From Prochlorococcus sp. scB245a_520K10 (lineage in GTDB: Bacteria > Cyanobacteriota > Cyanobacteriia > PCC-6307 > Cyanobiaceae): a DNA stretch of 64,000 nucleotides. This document shows positions 11,280 through 21,577 of this stretch, piece by piece (the stretch's first letter is position 1; each line of letters opens with the position of its first letter). Both the position numbers and the translations under genes were made by a program. The stretch is from positions 62,001-126,000 of the forward strand of contig JFNU01000004.1 of the NCBI GenBank assembly GCA_000634515.1, written 5' to 3'. The notes beneath the pieces were generated by a model. The model saw only the letters and a program-made list of their open reading frames with translations. It ran no database searches and was not told where the DNA came from.

Positions 11280-12947
11280 CTAGCGCTTTAGTTTTTCTAA
11301 ACGGGAGCCTTTACTCATGCTTAATTGGCATTTTAGCCAATCGATGCTTATGGGCAGTGCAAAAAATAATGGTAACAATGCAAAATTATTTTGTTTATTT
11401 GTTACGAGTAAAGCAGATGCAATTGATAAGCTTCCTATGAGAATTGAATGGCCTAATGTTTTTTGAGCAGTAAACATTTTTTTAAATTGTCTATCAGACT
11501 CTCCCATTCTTATTTGTAATTGTAGATCACCCTGCTCTAATCTTTCTAAACTTTCATCTATTCTTTTAGGAATTCCTACAGCTTTAGATCCTATTTCACC
11601 TACTTGCCTTCCAAATTGGTTAATTAAATCGTTAGGAGTTTGATTATTAGAAGTCATAAGTTCTATTAAATAAGGCTTGGTAACTGATACAAGATTAAAC
11701 CCTGGGTCAAGCATTCTGCCAACTCCTTCAAAAGTTGACAAAGCTCTCATTACAAATATTAAATCTACTGGTAGTTGAAATGGAGTTTCATAAACAAGTT
11801 CGTATAGATCTCCAGATAATTTTTCAATTATATTTGGACTAAATGGTGGAGTTAAGGCTTCTTTGAGCATTAACCTCACTAATCTTCTTACTGGCCCAAT
11901 ATCAATATCTTTTGAAATTAGGCCAGCTTGTTGCAGTTGACTTACAAGTGATGATGCGTCTCTTAAGGCAGCAGCCTTAACCATTGCACCTAGACTCGTT
12001 TGAAGATTATTTGAGATATTACCCATCATTCCAAAATCATAAAAAATTAATTTACCAGTATTTGAAACTGCTAGGTTCCCTGGATGAGGATCTGCATGAA
12101 AAAAACCGTAATTAACTAGTTGTTTTAGGTAGCTGATAGCACCAATTTCTGCAATTTTTGGTAAATTTATTCCTTTGGTTTGTAATTTTTCTAAGTCGCT
12201 TATTTTTGTTCCCTCTAAATAACTTAAACAAAGCACTTTTTCACTACTCATATCCCAAATTACTTCAGGAACTTCAATATTTTCATCATCAAGAAATTGC
12301 TGTCTAAACCTTGCTGCATATTGTGCTTCGCAATTGAAATCAAGTTCCTTCAAAAGAACTTTCTTGCACTCTTTAGCAATCTCAACCCAATTTCGACCTC
12401 GACTCCAATTCTTATTTTTCTGCAACAATCCTGCTATTTGTTGCATTATGCCTAAATCGATAATAAATAATTCTTTTAAATTGGGCCTTTGAACTTTGAA
12501 AACTACTTTTTTACCATTTTTTAGAGTCGCTCTATGAACCTGAGCTAGTGATGCTGATCCTACCGGTTCGGATATTATTTGATCTATTTCATCAGACTTT
12601 GATCCTAATTCTTTTCTGATAGTTTCTTCAACTTGCTCAAATGAAAAATTAGGAACTTGATCCTGTAATTTAGATAATTCTTGTATCCAGGTATTAGGAA
12701 TTAAGTCAGGTCTTGCTGATAATAATTGTCCAATTTTAATAAATGCTGAACCAAGTTTAATTAATTGATTGGTAAACCACTTAGCTCGTTTAATTTGGAT
12801 CCTACTTTTTTTAGTGCTATGAGTTTGGAAAATTGTAAATCTAATATTATCCAGCCATAAATTTATTAAAAGCAAAATTAGGGTTATCCAAATAAGAAAG
12901 CCCCTTCTTAATTTTTTTAAACGAAAATCAATATTGTGATAACTCAT
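11280..12947 (-). CDS. ABC1/UbiB (AarF)-family atypical kinase
   Basis: 555 aa; KLGSAFIKIGQLLSARPDLIP, PVGSASLAQVHRA, VVFKVQRPNL, NYGFFHADPHPGN, FYDFGMMG. Confidence 0.92.
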   Translation of the reverse strand: MSYHNIDFRLKKLRRGFLIWITLILLLINLWLDNIRFTIFQTHSTKKSRIQIKRAKWFTNQLIKLGSAFIKIGQLLSARPDLIPNTWIQELSKLQDQVPNFSFEQVEETIRKELGSKSDEIDQIISEPVGSASLAQVHRATLKNGKKVVFKVQRPNLKELFIIDLGIMQQIAGLLQKNKNWSRGRNWVEIAKECKKVLLKELDFNCEAQYAARFRQQFLDDENIEVPEVIWDMSSEKVLCLSYLEGTKISDLEKLQTKGINLPKIAEIGAISYLKQLVNYGFFHADPHPGNLAVSNTGKLIFYDFGMMGNISNNLQTSLGAMVKAAALRDASSLVSQLQQAGLISKDIDIGPVRRLVRLMLKEALTPPFSPNIIEKLSGDLYELVYETPFQLPVDLIFVMRALSTFEGVGRMLDPGFNLVSVTKPYLIELMTSNNQTPNDLINQFGRQVGEIGSKAVGIPKRIDESLERLEQGDLQLQIRMGESDRQFKKMFTAQKTLGHSILIGSLSIASALLVTNKQNNFALLPLFFALPISIDWLKCQLSMSKGSRLEKLKR

Positions 12948-13261
12948 CTAATTTGATTATTTATTGATTTATTTAGTAGATCAATTTGCTTATTGATGCC
13001 TTCAATTTCATTTAAAGCTTTTTTTATTTTGGAATTTTTAAAAGTATCTGTGGGATCATTATTTTGAATATTCTCTGATTTCTCCAACCTTGAGGCTTCC
13101 TCGATTATGGATTCTTTCAAATTATCAAATTCTTTTTTGAGGATTTCTGGCACATCTTGAGCAATATTTGTTGCTTCTTCAATTTTTTCAACCAATAACT
13201 CGTTTAATTTTTCAGTTACTTTTTTAATAGCAGCTTTTAAAAGGTAATCAGAGTTGGTCAT
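12944..13261 (-). CDS. Hypothetical coiled-coil-rich protein
   Basis: 105 aa, charged, heptad-like; 4 nt overlap with downstream ABC1 kinase gene. Confidence 0.65.
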   Translation of the reverse strand: MTNSDYLLKAAIKKVTEKLNELLVEKIEEATNIAQDVPEILKKEFDNLKESIIEEASRLEKSENIQNNDPTDTFKNSKIKKALNEIEGINKQIDLLNKSINNQIR

Positions 13262-13513
13262 GAAAAATATAATGTTTCTATGGCAATTAATCTTTTAGAC
13301 ATAATCTAATAATAGATCAATACAGAACATTTCACGAAACTGATCATTTTTATAATTAATTTTTTTATTTTTCCTATGTAAGTTTGTTTCTATATTATGC
13401 TTTTTTCTTTTTTTTCTTTTAACTTATATCTATATACAGGTTAGGTATTAACATTAAAGATATCTTCTAACCAAAAACTCATCTAATTAACTACTAAAAG
13501 GAGTTTTATTACA

Positions 13514-14470
13514 TTGGAAATCATCGAGTCAGATGTAGTTATTATCGGAGGAGGTCCTGCCGGATGTACTTGCGCACTTTATACATCTCGTTCAAATTTA
13601 AAGACAGTTATTTTAGATAAAAATCCATCTGTCGGCGCCCTAGCAATAACTCATCAGATAGCTAATTATCCAGGTGTACCAGTTGATATAAGCGGGGAGA
13701 AATTACTTACTCTAATGAGAGATCAGGCTGTGCAATACGGCTCAGATTATAGAAGAGCACAAGTGTTTGGAATAGACGCTAGTGGAGAATGGAAAATGGT
13801 TTATACACCTGAGGGCACTTTCAAGGCTAAAGCACTTGTTCTTGCGAGTGGAGCTATGGGTAGGCCTGCATCATTTAAGGGAGAAGCGGATTTTCTTGGC
13901 AAAGGAGTAAGTTATTGTGCTACATGTGATGGAGCTTTTTATAAAAATAGAGAAGTTGCAGTAGTTGGAGTGAACAAGGAGGCAATTGAGGAGGCAACTG
14001 TTCTTACTAAATTTGCGTCTACTGTGCATTGGATTACATCAAGTGATCCTAAATCAGATAATGAAGAAGCTATGGAATTGATGGATAATTCAAATATAAA
14101 ACATTGGAGCAGAACAAGATTATTGGAAATATTGGGTGATGATATGGGTGTGAATGGAGTTGTTGTAAAAAATAAACTAGAAGAAAATCCCATTAATTTA
14201 AATTTAGATGGAGTCTTTGTCTATATGAGTGGTTCAAAGCCAATTACTGATTTTTTAGGGGATCAAATTGCTTTAAAAGAGGATGGAGGAGTTATTGTGG
14301 ATGACTTTATGTCTACAAACTCTGATGGAGTTTGGGCTATTGGAGATATAAGAAATACACCATTTAAGCAAGCCGTTGTTGCCGCATCTGATGGATGTAT
14401 TGCAGCAATGTCAATTGATAGATATTTGAATAGTAGAAAAAATATAAGAGTAGATTGGATTCATTCTTAA
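13514..14470 (+). CDS. Thioredoxin-reductase-like FAD-dependent disulfide oxidoreductase (TTG start)
   Basis: 318 aa; VVIIGGGPAGCTCALYTSR FAD motif, CATC redox motif (SYCATCDGAFYK), GVWAIGDI; canonical NADPH-site motifs absent. Confidence 0.85.
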   Translation: MEIIESDVVIIGGGPAGCTCALYTSRSNLKTVILDKNPSVGALAITHQIANYPGVPVDISGEKLLTLMRDQAVQYGSDYRRAQVFGIDASGEWKMVYTPEGTFKAKALVLASGAMGRPASFKGEADFLGKGVSYCATCDGAFYKNREVAVVGVNKEAIEEATVLTKFASTVHWITSSDPKSDNEEAMELMDNSNIKHWSRTRLLEILGDDMGVNGVVVKNKLEENPINLNLDGVFVYMSGSKPITDFLGDQIALKEDGGVIVDDFMSTNSDGVWAIGDIRNTPFKQAVVAASDGCIAAMSIDRYLNSRKNIRVDWIHS

Positions 14471-14494
14471 AAAATTAAATATTATTTCTTTGAT

Positions 14495-14776
14495 TTAGAG
14501 GGGTGTTGCTTCAGAAATATAAGCAACTCCTCCGTAATAACTTAGATCATCCCTAATATTATCTCTCATTTTATCTATTAATTCTTGTTCACAAAAAACG
14601 ATTACATGAGCATTCGATCCTAATCCTGTAAATTCCATGTCCTCGGTAACTACTCTTTCAGGACCTCTGCCTGTAGCATGTTTCATAACTGTATATCCAG
14701 GAACATCAGCTTTTTCTAAGGTTTTAATGATTGCATCTAGTTCTCTTTCACTAAATATTAAGTCTAATCTTTTCAT
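14495..14776 (-). CDS. PII-like signalling protein, SbtB-like
   Basis: 93 aa; KRLDLIFSERELDAIIKTLEKADVPGYTVMKHATGRG PII-like fold, 2 nt from an sbtA-like gene. Confidence 0.85.
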   Translation of the reverse strand: MKRLDLIFSERELDAIIKTLEKADVPGYTVMKHATGRGPERVVTEDMEFTGLGSNAHVIVFCEQELIDKMRDNIRDDLSYYGGVAYISEATPL

Positions 14777-14778
14777 TT

Positions 14779-15777
14779 TTATAAAGGAGATAGTGGGATA
14801 ATGGTATTTACTAAACTCATATATATTGGAATACCAAGAACGATATTGAATGGGAATGTTAGACCTAGTGTTGTTGAAATGTAATAACTAGATTTAGCTT
14901 CTGGGACTGTCATCCGCATAGCGGAAGGAACTGCAAGATATGAGGCGCTAGCACATAAAACCACAAATAAAAGTGAATTGCCAGGTCCTAAAGATAAAAA
15001 TCTTGCAATGAATACACCTATAAATGCATTAAACAAAGGCATGAAAATTGCAAAGCCAATTAAAAATGAACCTGCACTTTTCAATCTCGGTAATCTTTGA
15101 GCAGCCACTATACCCATGTCTAATAAGAAGAAGCATTCTGCTCCATAGAATAATTGTCCAGTAAATGGTTCCATTTTCGCAATGCCTGAAGGATTACTGG
15201 AAGCAGTGAGAAATCCTACAATTAAGCTTGAAAGCAATAAATATACTGATCCATTCAAAAGTGATTCATGTAATATTGCGCTTAGGTGCATTTTTCTTGA
15301 CTTAGGTCTGTTTTTGGGAGCTGCAAATTTTACAAGTAATAATCCAACTATTATTGCAGGGGACTCCATTAGAGCTAAGGCGCCAACCATAAATCCATCA
15401 AAAGCTATTTTTTGACTTTCTAAAAAACTCTCTGCAGAAATAAATGTAACAGCACTTATTGAACCGTAAGCTGCTGCTATCGCGGCTGAATTAAAGACAT
15501 CAAACTTAAATCTTAAAATTAAAAACCCAATTAGCGGAATTACTAGTGACATTAGAATTGCAGCACTTAAAGTCGGCAATACTTGATCATTAAACCCACT
15601 TTTCTGTATCTCAATACCTCCTTTGAACCCAATAGCTAAAAGCAGATATAAAGAGAAGAGTTTGGGTAATGGAGCTGGTATTTCTAAATCAGATTTAAAG
15701 ATTACTGATATTGCTCCAATCAAAAAGAAAAGAACTGGCGGGGCTAATACATTTTGCAGAATTGGATTTATTTCCAT
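14779..15777 (-). CDS. SbtA-family sodium-dependent bicarbonate permease
   Basis: 332 aa polytopic membrane protein; LFSLYLLLAIGFKGGIE, AAYGSISAVTFISA, GALALMESPAIIVGLLL. Confidence 0.88.
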   Translation of the reverse strand: MEINPILQNVLAPPVLFFLIGAISVIFKSDLEIPAPLPKLFSLYLLLAIGFKGGIEIQKSGFNDQVLPTLSAAILMSLVIPLIGFLILRFKFDVFNSAAIAAAYGSISAVTFISAESFLESQKIAFDGFMVGALALMESPAIIVGLLLVKFAAPKNRPKSRKMHLSAILHESLLNGSVYLLLSSLIVGFLTASSNPSGIAKMEPFTGQLFYGAECFFLLDMGIVAAQRLPRLKSAGSFLIGFAIFMPLFNAFIGVFIARFLSLGPGNSLLFVVLCASASYLAVPSAMRMTVPEAKSSYYISTTLGLTFPFNIVLGIPIYMSLVNTIIPLSPL

Positions 15778-15783
15778 AGATTA

Positions 15784-17436
15784 TTAGGCTAGTTCATTTA
15801 GAGCGGTTTCTAAGGCTTCTTTTCTTGTCTCAATGATGCCTTCAACTCCAAACTTAGCTAATCTTTCCTTTACTTTTTCATTGGCTCCAGCAACAAATGC
15901 TTTCCTAGAGTTATTTTTTGCTTCTTGCATCATATCCTCTATTGCGAGAGTCGCTGTTACTCCAAGTCTTGGTACATCAGTGATATCTAATATCAAAATC
16001 TTATAGTTTCTTACAAGCATCATTCTCTCAGAGATACCTTTGGCTGCCCCAAAACTGAGGGGTCCTTTTAGTCTAAATAGCATTACTTCTCCTGAACATC
16101 TATCTAGAAGTGCCTTTTCATCTGCAGGTAACGAATTTTTAGCTTGATCATCTTTTGATAAAGGATTATCCTCATCCATACCTTCTAATTGAGTTTCGGT
16201 TATTGAATCAATAGTGAGCATATTTGCTATAAATACACCGACTAAAACTGCCCAAATTAAATCCCAAAAAACAGTCATTAGTAGTACCCCGTACATTACT
16301 ACTGAAGTTTTTAAAGATAATTTGTGAGCCCTCCTCAAGAATCCCCAATCAATAATATCTAGACCTACTTTTATAAGGATTCCTGCTAGCAAGGCAGTTG
16401 GTATTTGCTCAGCTAAAGGTCCCGCACCAACTAAAACTATCAATAATACAATCGAGTGAACCATTCCAGAGAGGGGAGTTGAGCCTCCAGATTTAACATT
16501 TATTACAGTTCTCATTGTTGCTCCTGCTCCAGGTAAACCTGAAAACAGACCTGCGACAGCATTTCCTATCCCTTGCCCAATAAGTTCTCTATCTGAATTA
16601 TGTTTTGTTTGAGAAATATTGTCTGCTACAAGAGATGTTAGTAAAGAGTCAATAGCGCCAAGTACTGCTAGGACTAATCCTGCCTTGAAAATAATTGGAA
16701 AATATTGATTAAAACTTGGGAAATTTAAAGATGGAACACCCCTTGGAATTTCTCCAATTCTATCAATAGTTCCATCTCCAAAAATTAAAATTGATATTGG
16801 AGTTACTATCAATAATGCCAACAGAGGAGAAGGAACCCATTGACTTATTTTTCTAGGAGTAAGAAATACTATACCTAGTGTCATTATTGCTACTCCTATG
16901 GCAGCACCATTGGGTTGGAAATTTGAAAATACAGTTGATAAAGATTCGACTACTCCACCACGAGTGCTAATTCCTAGTAATGGTCCAATCTGAAGTGCAA
17001 TTATTATTACTCCAATACCAGACATAAATCCTGAAACAACAGAATATGGAACTAATGTAATGTATTTTCCTAGTTTTAAAATCCCGAATAATATTTGCAG
17101 TAAGCCGCCAATTACTACAGCTGCCATCACTAAAGGTAAAATTTGTCCTGCAGACAGATCTCGTGGAACTCCTACTGCTGCTAAACCTGCTACTACACCA
17201 GCAACAGTTACACTCATGGGTCCAGTTGGTCCACTAACTTGAGCAGGGGTCCCGCCGAATAATGCTGCTAAAAAACCAACTACTACTGCACCATATAGTC
17301 CATAAATTGCTCCGCCAGGCCCTAACGCAGCATTACCAAAAGCAAGAGCGAGAGGTAGAGCCACCACTGCGGCTGTGATTCCTCCAAGAATATCGCCTCT
17401 TACATTCTTAAGGTGAAATCCATTAATTATTTGCAA
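15784..17436 (-). CDS. SulP-family anion transporter with STAS domain (BicA-like, putative bicarbonate transporter); TTG start preceded by AAGGAG
   Basis: 550 aa; SulP core (ALPLALAFG, GLYGAVVVGFLAALFGGTPAQVSGPTGPM), C-terminal STAS domain; co-directional with SbtA/SbtB-like genes. Confidence 0.88.
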   Translation of the reverse strand: MQIINGFHLKNVRGDILGGITAAVVALPLALAFGNAALGPGGAIYGLYGAVVVGFLAALFGGTPAQVSGPTGPMSVTVAGVVAGLAAVGVPRDLSAGQILPLVMAAVVIGGLLQILFGILKLGKYITLVPYSVVSGFMSGIGVIIIALQIGPLLGISTRGGVVESLSTVFSNFQPNGAAIGVAIMTLGIVFLTPRKISQWVPSPLLALLIVTPISILIFGDGTIDRIGEIPRGVPSLNFPSFNQYFPIIFKAGLVLAVLGAIDSLLTSLVADNISQTKHNSDRELIGQGIGNAVAGLFSGLPGAGATMRTVINVKSGGSTPLSGMVHSIVLLIVLVGAGPLAEQIPTALLAGILIKVGLDIIDWGFLRRAHKLSLKTSVVMYGVLLMTVFWDLIWAVLVGVFIANMLTIDSITETQLEGMDEDNPLSKDDQAKNSLPADEKALLDRCSGEVMLFRLKGPLSFGAAKGISERMMLVRNYKILILDITDVPRLGVTATLAIEDMMQEAKNNSRKAFVAGANEKVKERLAKFGVEGIIETRKEALETALNELA

Positions 17437-17658
17437 AGATACTCTCCTTAAAATAAATACTTAACTAAAAGATATTATCTCTTTATGACGTAAATTTGTG
17501 AAAAATGAAGTTTGTGCAAAATATTTTTGTAACTTTTTTTTCTTCTTGAAGATAATTAAGTTAATTTTCCTGAACAAAAGGAGTCTCTGATTGATTTATG
17601 TGCGAGACAAGCGATTAACCTATATAGATAAATATCTTTCCACTTTAATAATATTCAA

Positions 17659-18660
17659 ATGAATTCGATTATTCGTCCTAGAAGATTAAGAAGAACTGAG
17701 GCAATTAGAGAAATGGTAAGAGAAAACCATCTAAAGGCTTCGGACTTTATATATCCATTATTTATTCATGAAAAAGATCATAAAGAAGAAATTTCGGCAA
17801 TGCCAGGAACTTTTAGATGGGATATGAATGGCTTAATAAAGGAGGTTACTAGGGCATGGAAATTGGGAATAAGGTGTGTGGTTCTTTTCCCAAAAATAAA
17901 TGATAGTTTAAAGACTGAAGATGGAGCAGAGTGTTTTAATGAAGACGGTTTAATACCTAAAGCTATTCAAATATTAAAAAAAGAGATTCCAGAAATGGCT
18001 ATAATGACAGATGTTGCCTTAGACCCATATTCGTGTGATGGACATGATGGATTAGTTGATGAAACTGGAAAAATATTGAATGATGAAACTATTGAAATTC
18101 TTAAAAAGCAAGCTTTAATACAAGCTAAAGCTGGAGCAGATTTTATCGGCCCTAGTGACATGATGGATGGGAGAGTTGGAGCAATTAGAACTGCGCTCGA
18201 TAGTCAAGGATTTAGCGATGTAGGTATTATTAGTTATACAGCAAAATATTCATCTGCTTATTATGGTCCATTTAGAACTGCTTTAGATTCAGCTCCAAGA
18301 GAAAATAATAAAAAAATAATTCCAGATAATAAGTCTACATATCAAATGGACCCCGCCAATTCAAAAGAGGCTTTTATTGAATCTGCATTGGATCAATATG
18401 AAGGAGCTGATATTTTGATGGTAAAACCAGGAATTTCATATTTAGATATTGTTTATAGACTAAGCACTTTATCAAATAAACCTATAGCTGCATACAACGT
18501 TAGTGGAGAATATTCCATGGTAAAGTCTGCTGCTATGAAAAACTGGATTAATGAAAAAGATATTGTTTTAGAAACCTTGCTTAGTTTTAAAAGAGCTGGA
18601 GCAAAATTGATACTCACTTATCATGCTTGCGATGCATCTCAATGGTTGCAGGATACTTAA
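17659..18660 (+). CDS. hemB: Delta-aminolevulinic acid dehydratase
   Basis: 333 aa; RPRRLRR, DVALDPYSCDGHDG, GADFIGPSDMMDGRVGAIR, MVKPG. Confidence 0.97.
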   Translation: MNSIIRPRRLRRTEAIREMVRENHLKASDFIYPLFIHEKDHKEEISAMPGTFRWDMNGLIKEVTRAWKLGIRCVVLFPKINDSLKTEDGAECFNEDGLIPKAIQILKKEIPEMAIMTDVALDPYSCDGHDGLVDETGKILNDETIEILKKQALIQAKAGADFIGPSDMMDGRVGAIRTALDSQGFSDVGIISYTAKYSSAYYGPFRTALDSAPRENNKKIIPDNKSTYQMDPANSKEAFIESALDQYEGADILMVKPGISYLDIVYRLSTLSNKPIAAYNVSGEYSMVKSAAMKNWINEKDIVLETLLSFKRAGAKLILTYHACDASQWLQDT

Positions 18661-18722
18661 AAACTCATCATTAGCAAAAATTTGTTTTATTCTTTAAATA
18701 ATAGTATTTACACTGCTTTGTT

Positions 18723-19109
18723 TTGAAGTTATCTCAAGGAGTAAATAGAATTGGTCACATCGCACTTAGAGTAGAAAATCTCGAAAGGGCCAAATCTTTT
18801 TATATTAAATTGGGGATGAATTTGGTTTGGGATGATAAAGATTGGTCTTATTTAGAAGCTGGTAAAGGGAAAGATGGACTTGCGTTGTTAGGTCCTAGCT
18901 ATAAAGCAGCAGGACCACACTTTGCTTTCCATTTTGAAAATAAAGAAGAAGTAATTAATATTCAAAATGATTTAAAAAATTCTGGCGTAAAAGTTGGTCC
19001 TTTACATGAACATAGAGATGGAACAGCATCTTTTTACATGAAGGATACTGAAGGAAACTGGCTCGAGATGCTTTATGTTCCTCCTCAAGGGATTCAATCG
19101 AATGTTTGA
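18723..19109 (+). CDS. VOC/glyoxalase-family protein (lactoylglutathione lyase-like)
   Basis: 128 aa; RIGHIALRVENLERAKSFYIKLGM, YMKDTEGNWLEML. Confidence 0.85.
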   Translation: MKLSQGVNRIGHIALRVENLERAKSFYIKLGMNLVWDDKDWSYLEAGKGKDGLALLGPSYKAAGPHFAFHFENKEEVINIQNDLKNSGVKVGPLHEHRDGTASFYMKDTEGNWLEMLYVPPQGIQSNV

Positions 19110-19121
19110 TTCTTTTTTTGT

Positions 19122-21533
19122 ATGCAAGAGAAAAATCATTCTAAAAAATTATATTCAGAAAACTCATTAGAAGATGAATCTATAAGCCTTTTAGAGTGGG
19201 ATTCATTAAAAACGCATTTATCCTCATTCGCTTCTACAGAAATGGGTAAAAAAGCAATTTTAAGTTTTGAAATTCCTTCAGAATATGATCTTTCTAAAAG
19301 ACTTTTAAGAGAAACGGTGGAAATAACAGAGCTAGAAAATAATTTAGATAAATCAATTAGTTTTTCTGGTGTTTACGATATTACTAGAAATATTGAGATT
19401 TGCTCAAAAGGAGGTGTAATTTTATCTTCTGACTTGTTAGAAATTGCGAAAACAATTTCTGCCGCAAGAAATTTAAAAAAAATCTTATTAGATTTTGAAC
19501 AAAGGCCTTTTATTTCATCATTCACAAATAATTTAATTGATCATAAAAATATTGAAACGATATTAAAAAATGGGATTGAATCTAATGGCAGGATTTCAGA
19601 TAATGCTAGTAATGAATTATCTATTCTTAGAAAAGAATTATCATCTAAGAAAATGGAAAGAAAAATATTAGTTGATAAATTTATTCAAAAGAATTTATCT
19701 TTTTTGCAAGACACTACTATTGGAGATCGATATGGTAGGCCAGTTTTAGCAGTAAAAGTTAATTATGTAGATAAATTTAAAGGCATAATTCATGACTCTT
19801 CATCTTCAGGAAATACAGTATATTTTGAACCTGATAGTGTCGTAACTAAGGGTAATAAGATTGCTTCTTTAGAGGCAAGGATCACAGCAGAAGAATTTAA
19901 ATTACTTCAGAAATGGTCTCAAGTTATTTGTGATAATTCAGAAAATCTTATTGCAATGGCATCCATTTTATTGAGATTAGAAAATGCTCTTACCCGTTCA
20001 AGATATTCGAAATGGATTGGAGGCAAAACTCCTACTTTTGAGAAAAATCCCGTTATTTCCTTAATTGGTTTTTCTCATCCGTTATTAATTTGGGAACATA
20101 AGAAAAAAGGAGCTCCTTCACCAGTGCCTGTCGATTTTCATATAAATAGAAATATTAAGGTTGTAGCTATTACAGGTCCAAATACTGGTGGTAAAACGGC
20201 AGCTTTAAAAGGCTTGGGTTTGTCGTTACTTATGGCTAGAGCTGGATTATTGATACCCTCAACTAATAATCCCATTATCCCTTTTTGTCCAAATGTATAT
20301 GTTGACATAGGAGATAATCAATCATTAGAAGAAAATTTATCTACCTTCAGTGGGCATATATCCCGCATAAAAGAGATTTTAGATTCACTTGATAACAGGA
20401 AAGGATTATCAGTTGTTTTGTTAGATGAGATTGGATCTGGTACAGATCCTTTAGAAGGTAGTGCGCTTGCAATGGCTTTGTTAAAAGAATTTGCTAATAA
20501 ATCTGATATCACATTAGCAACAACACATTATGGAGATATTAAGGCATTAAAATATAGTGACTCCAGATTCGAAAACGTATCAGTTGCCTTTGATGAGGAT
20601 TCTTTGAAGCCAAAATATATACTAAATTGGGGCATTCCTGGGAGAAGTAATGCTTTGTCTATCTCAAAGAGAATTGGTCTAGATGAAAGCATACTTAGTG
20701 AAGCTGCAAATTACCTAAAGCCAAAAGAAGTTGATAATATTAATAGCATTATTAAGGGACTTGAGGAAGAGAGGATTAAACAACAAAATTCTGCAGAAGC
20801 GGCTGCAGAACTTATTGCAAGGACTGAAATATTACATGATGAACTGAAGAGAAATTATGAATATCAAAAAATAAATGCTGAAAAAATACAGGAAATTGAA
20901 AAGTTTAAATTATCAAAACATATTGTATCAGCTAAAAAAGAGGTAATAGATTTGATTAAAAAATTAAGAGATAAGAATGTTAATGGGGAGGATACGAGAA
21001 TTATTGGAAAAAGATTAAAGGAAATTGAGACGGAACATTTAACCCAAAAAAAATTTGAAAAGTCAATATCATGGAATCCTCAGGTGGGCGATTTTGTAAA
21101 AATTAAAAGTCTAAATAGTACGGGACAAATTGTAGATTTAGATAAAAAAGCTGGTTTTTACGAAGTTAAATGTGGTTCATTTAGGAGCACATTATCTGTA
21201 AATGACTTTGAAGGTATTAATGGAGAAAAGCCTAATTTCAAAAGTTCAAAAATTGAGGTCAAGTCTAAAAGAGAAGATTTTTCTTTTTCTAAAATTAGAA
21301 CGAGTAAAAATACAATTGACGTAAGAGGTCTAAGAGTTCACGAAGCTGAAATAATTATTGAGGAGAAAATTAGAAAATTTCATGGACCGCTATGGATTGT
21401 TCATGGAATTGGAACAGGGAAATTAAAAAAAGGAATAAGAAAATGGTTATCCGGTTTAAATTATGTTGATAAGATTGAGGATGCTGCCAATAATGAGGGT
21501 GGACCTGGTTGCAGTATTGCGTGGATAAAATAA
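19122..21533 (+). CDS. mutS2: Endonuclease MutS2
   Basis: 803 aa; ITGPNTGGKTAALKGLGL, LLDEIGSGTDPLEGSALA, ATTHYGDIK, C-terminal Smr domain (DVRGLRVHEAE...WIVHGIGTGKLKKGIRKWL). Confidence 0.95.
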   Translation: MQEKNHSKKLYSENSLEDESISLLEWDSLKTHLSSFASTEMGKKAILSFEIPSEYDLSKRLLRETVEITELENNLDKSISFSGVYDITRNIEICSKGGVILSSDLLEIAKTISAARNLKKILLDFEQRPFISSFTNNLIDHKNIETILKNGIESNGRISDNASNELSILRKELSSKKMERKILVDKFIQKNLSFLQDTTIGDRYGRPVLAVKVNYVDKFKGIIHDSSSSGNTVYFEPDSVVTKGNKIASLEARITAEEFKLLQKWSQVICDNSENLIAMASILLRLENALTRSRYSKWIGGKTPTFEKNPVISLIGFSHPLLIWEHKKKGAPSPVPVDFHINRNIKVVAITGPNTGGKTAALKGLGLSLLMARAGLLIPSTNNPIIPFCPNVYVDIGDNQSLEENLSTFSGHISRIKEILDSLDNRKGLSVVLLDEIGSGTDPLEGSALAMALLKEFANKSDITLATTHYGDIKALKYSDSRFENVSVAFDEDSLKPKYILNWGIPGRSNALSISKRIGLDESILSEAANYLKPKEVDNINSIIKGLEEERIKQQNSAEAAAELIARTEILHDELKRNYEYQKINAEKIQEIEKFKLSKHIVSAKKEVIDLIKKLRDKNVNGEDTRIIGKRLKEIETEHLTQKKFEKSISWNPQVGDFVKIKSLNSTGQIVDLDKKAGFYEVKCGSFRSTLSVNDFEGINGEKPNFKSSKIEVKSKREDFSFSKIRTSKNTIDVRGLRVHEAEIIIEEKIRKFHGPLWIVHGIGTGKLKKGIRKWLSGLNYVDKIEDAANNEGGPGCSIAWIK

Positions 21534-21577
21534 AATTTAAATATCTATAAAACCATTTAATTAAATAAGCGTATTAA

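Noticed and set aside
13381-13440. T-rich tract upstream of the thioredoxin-reductase-like gene as a possible regulatory element
   Set aside because: Homopolymer-rich DNA is common in this AT-rich genome; no supporting inverted repeat or motif.
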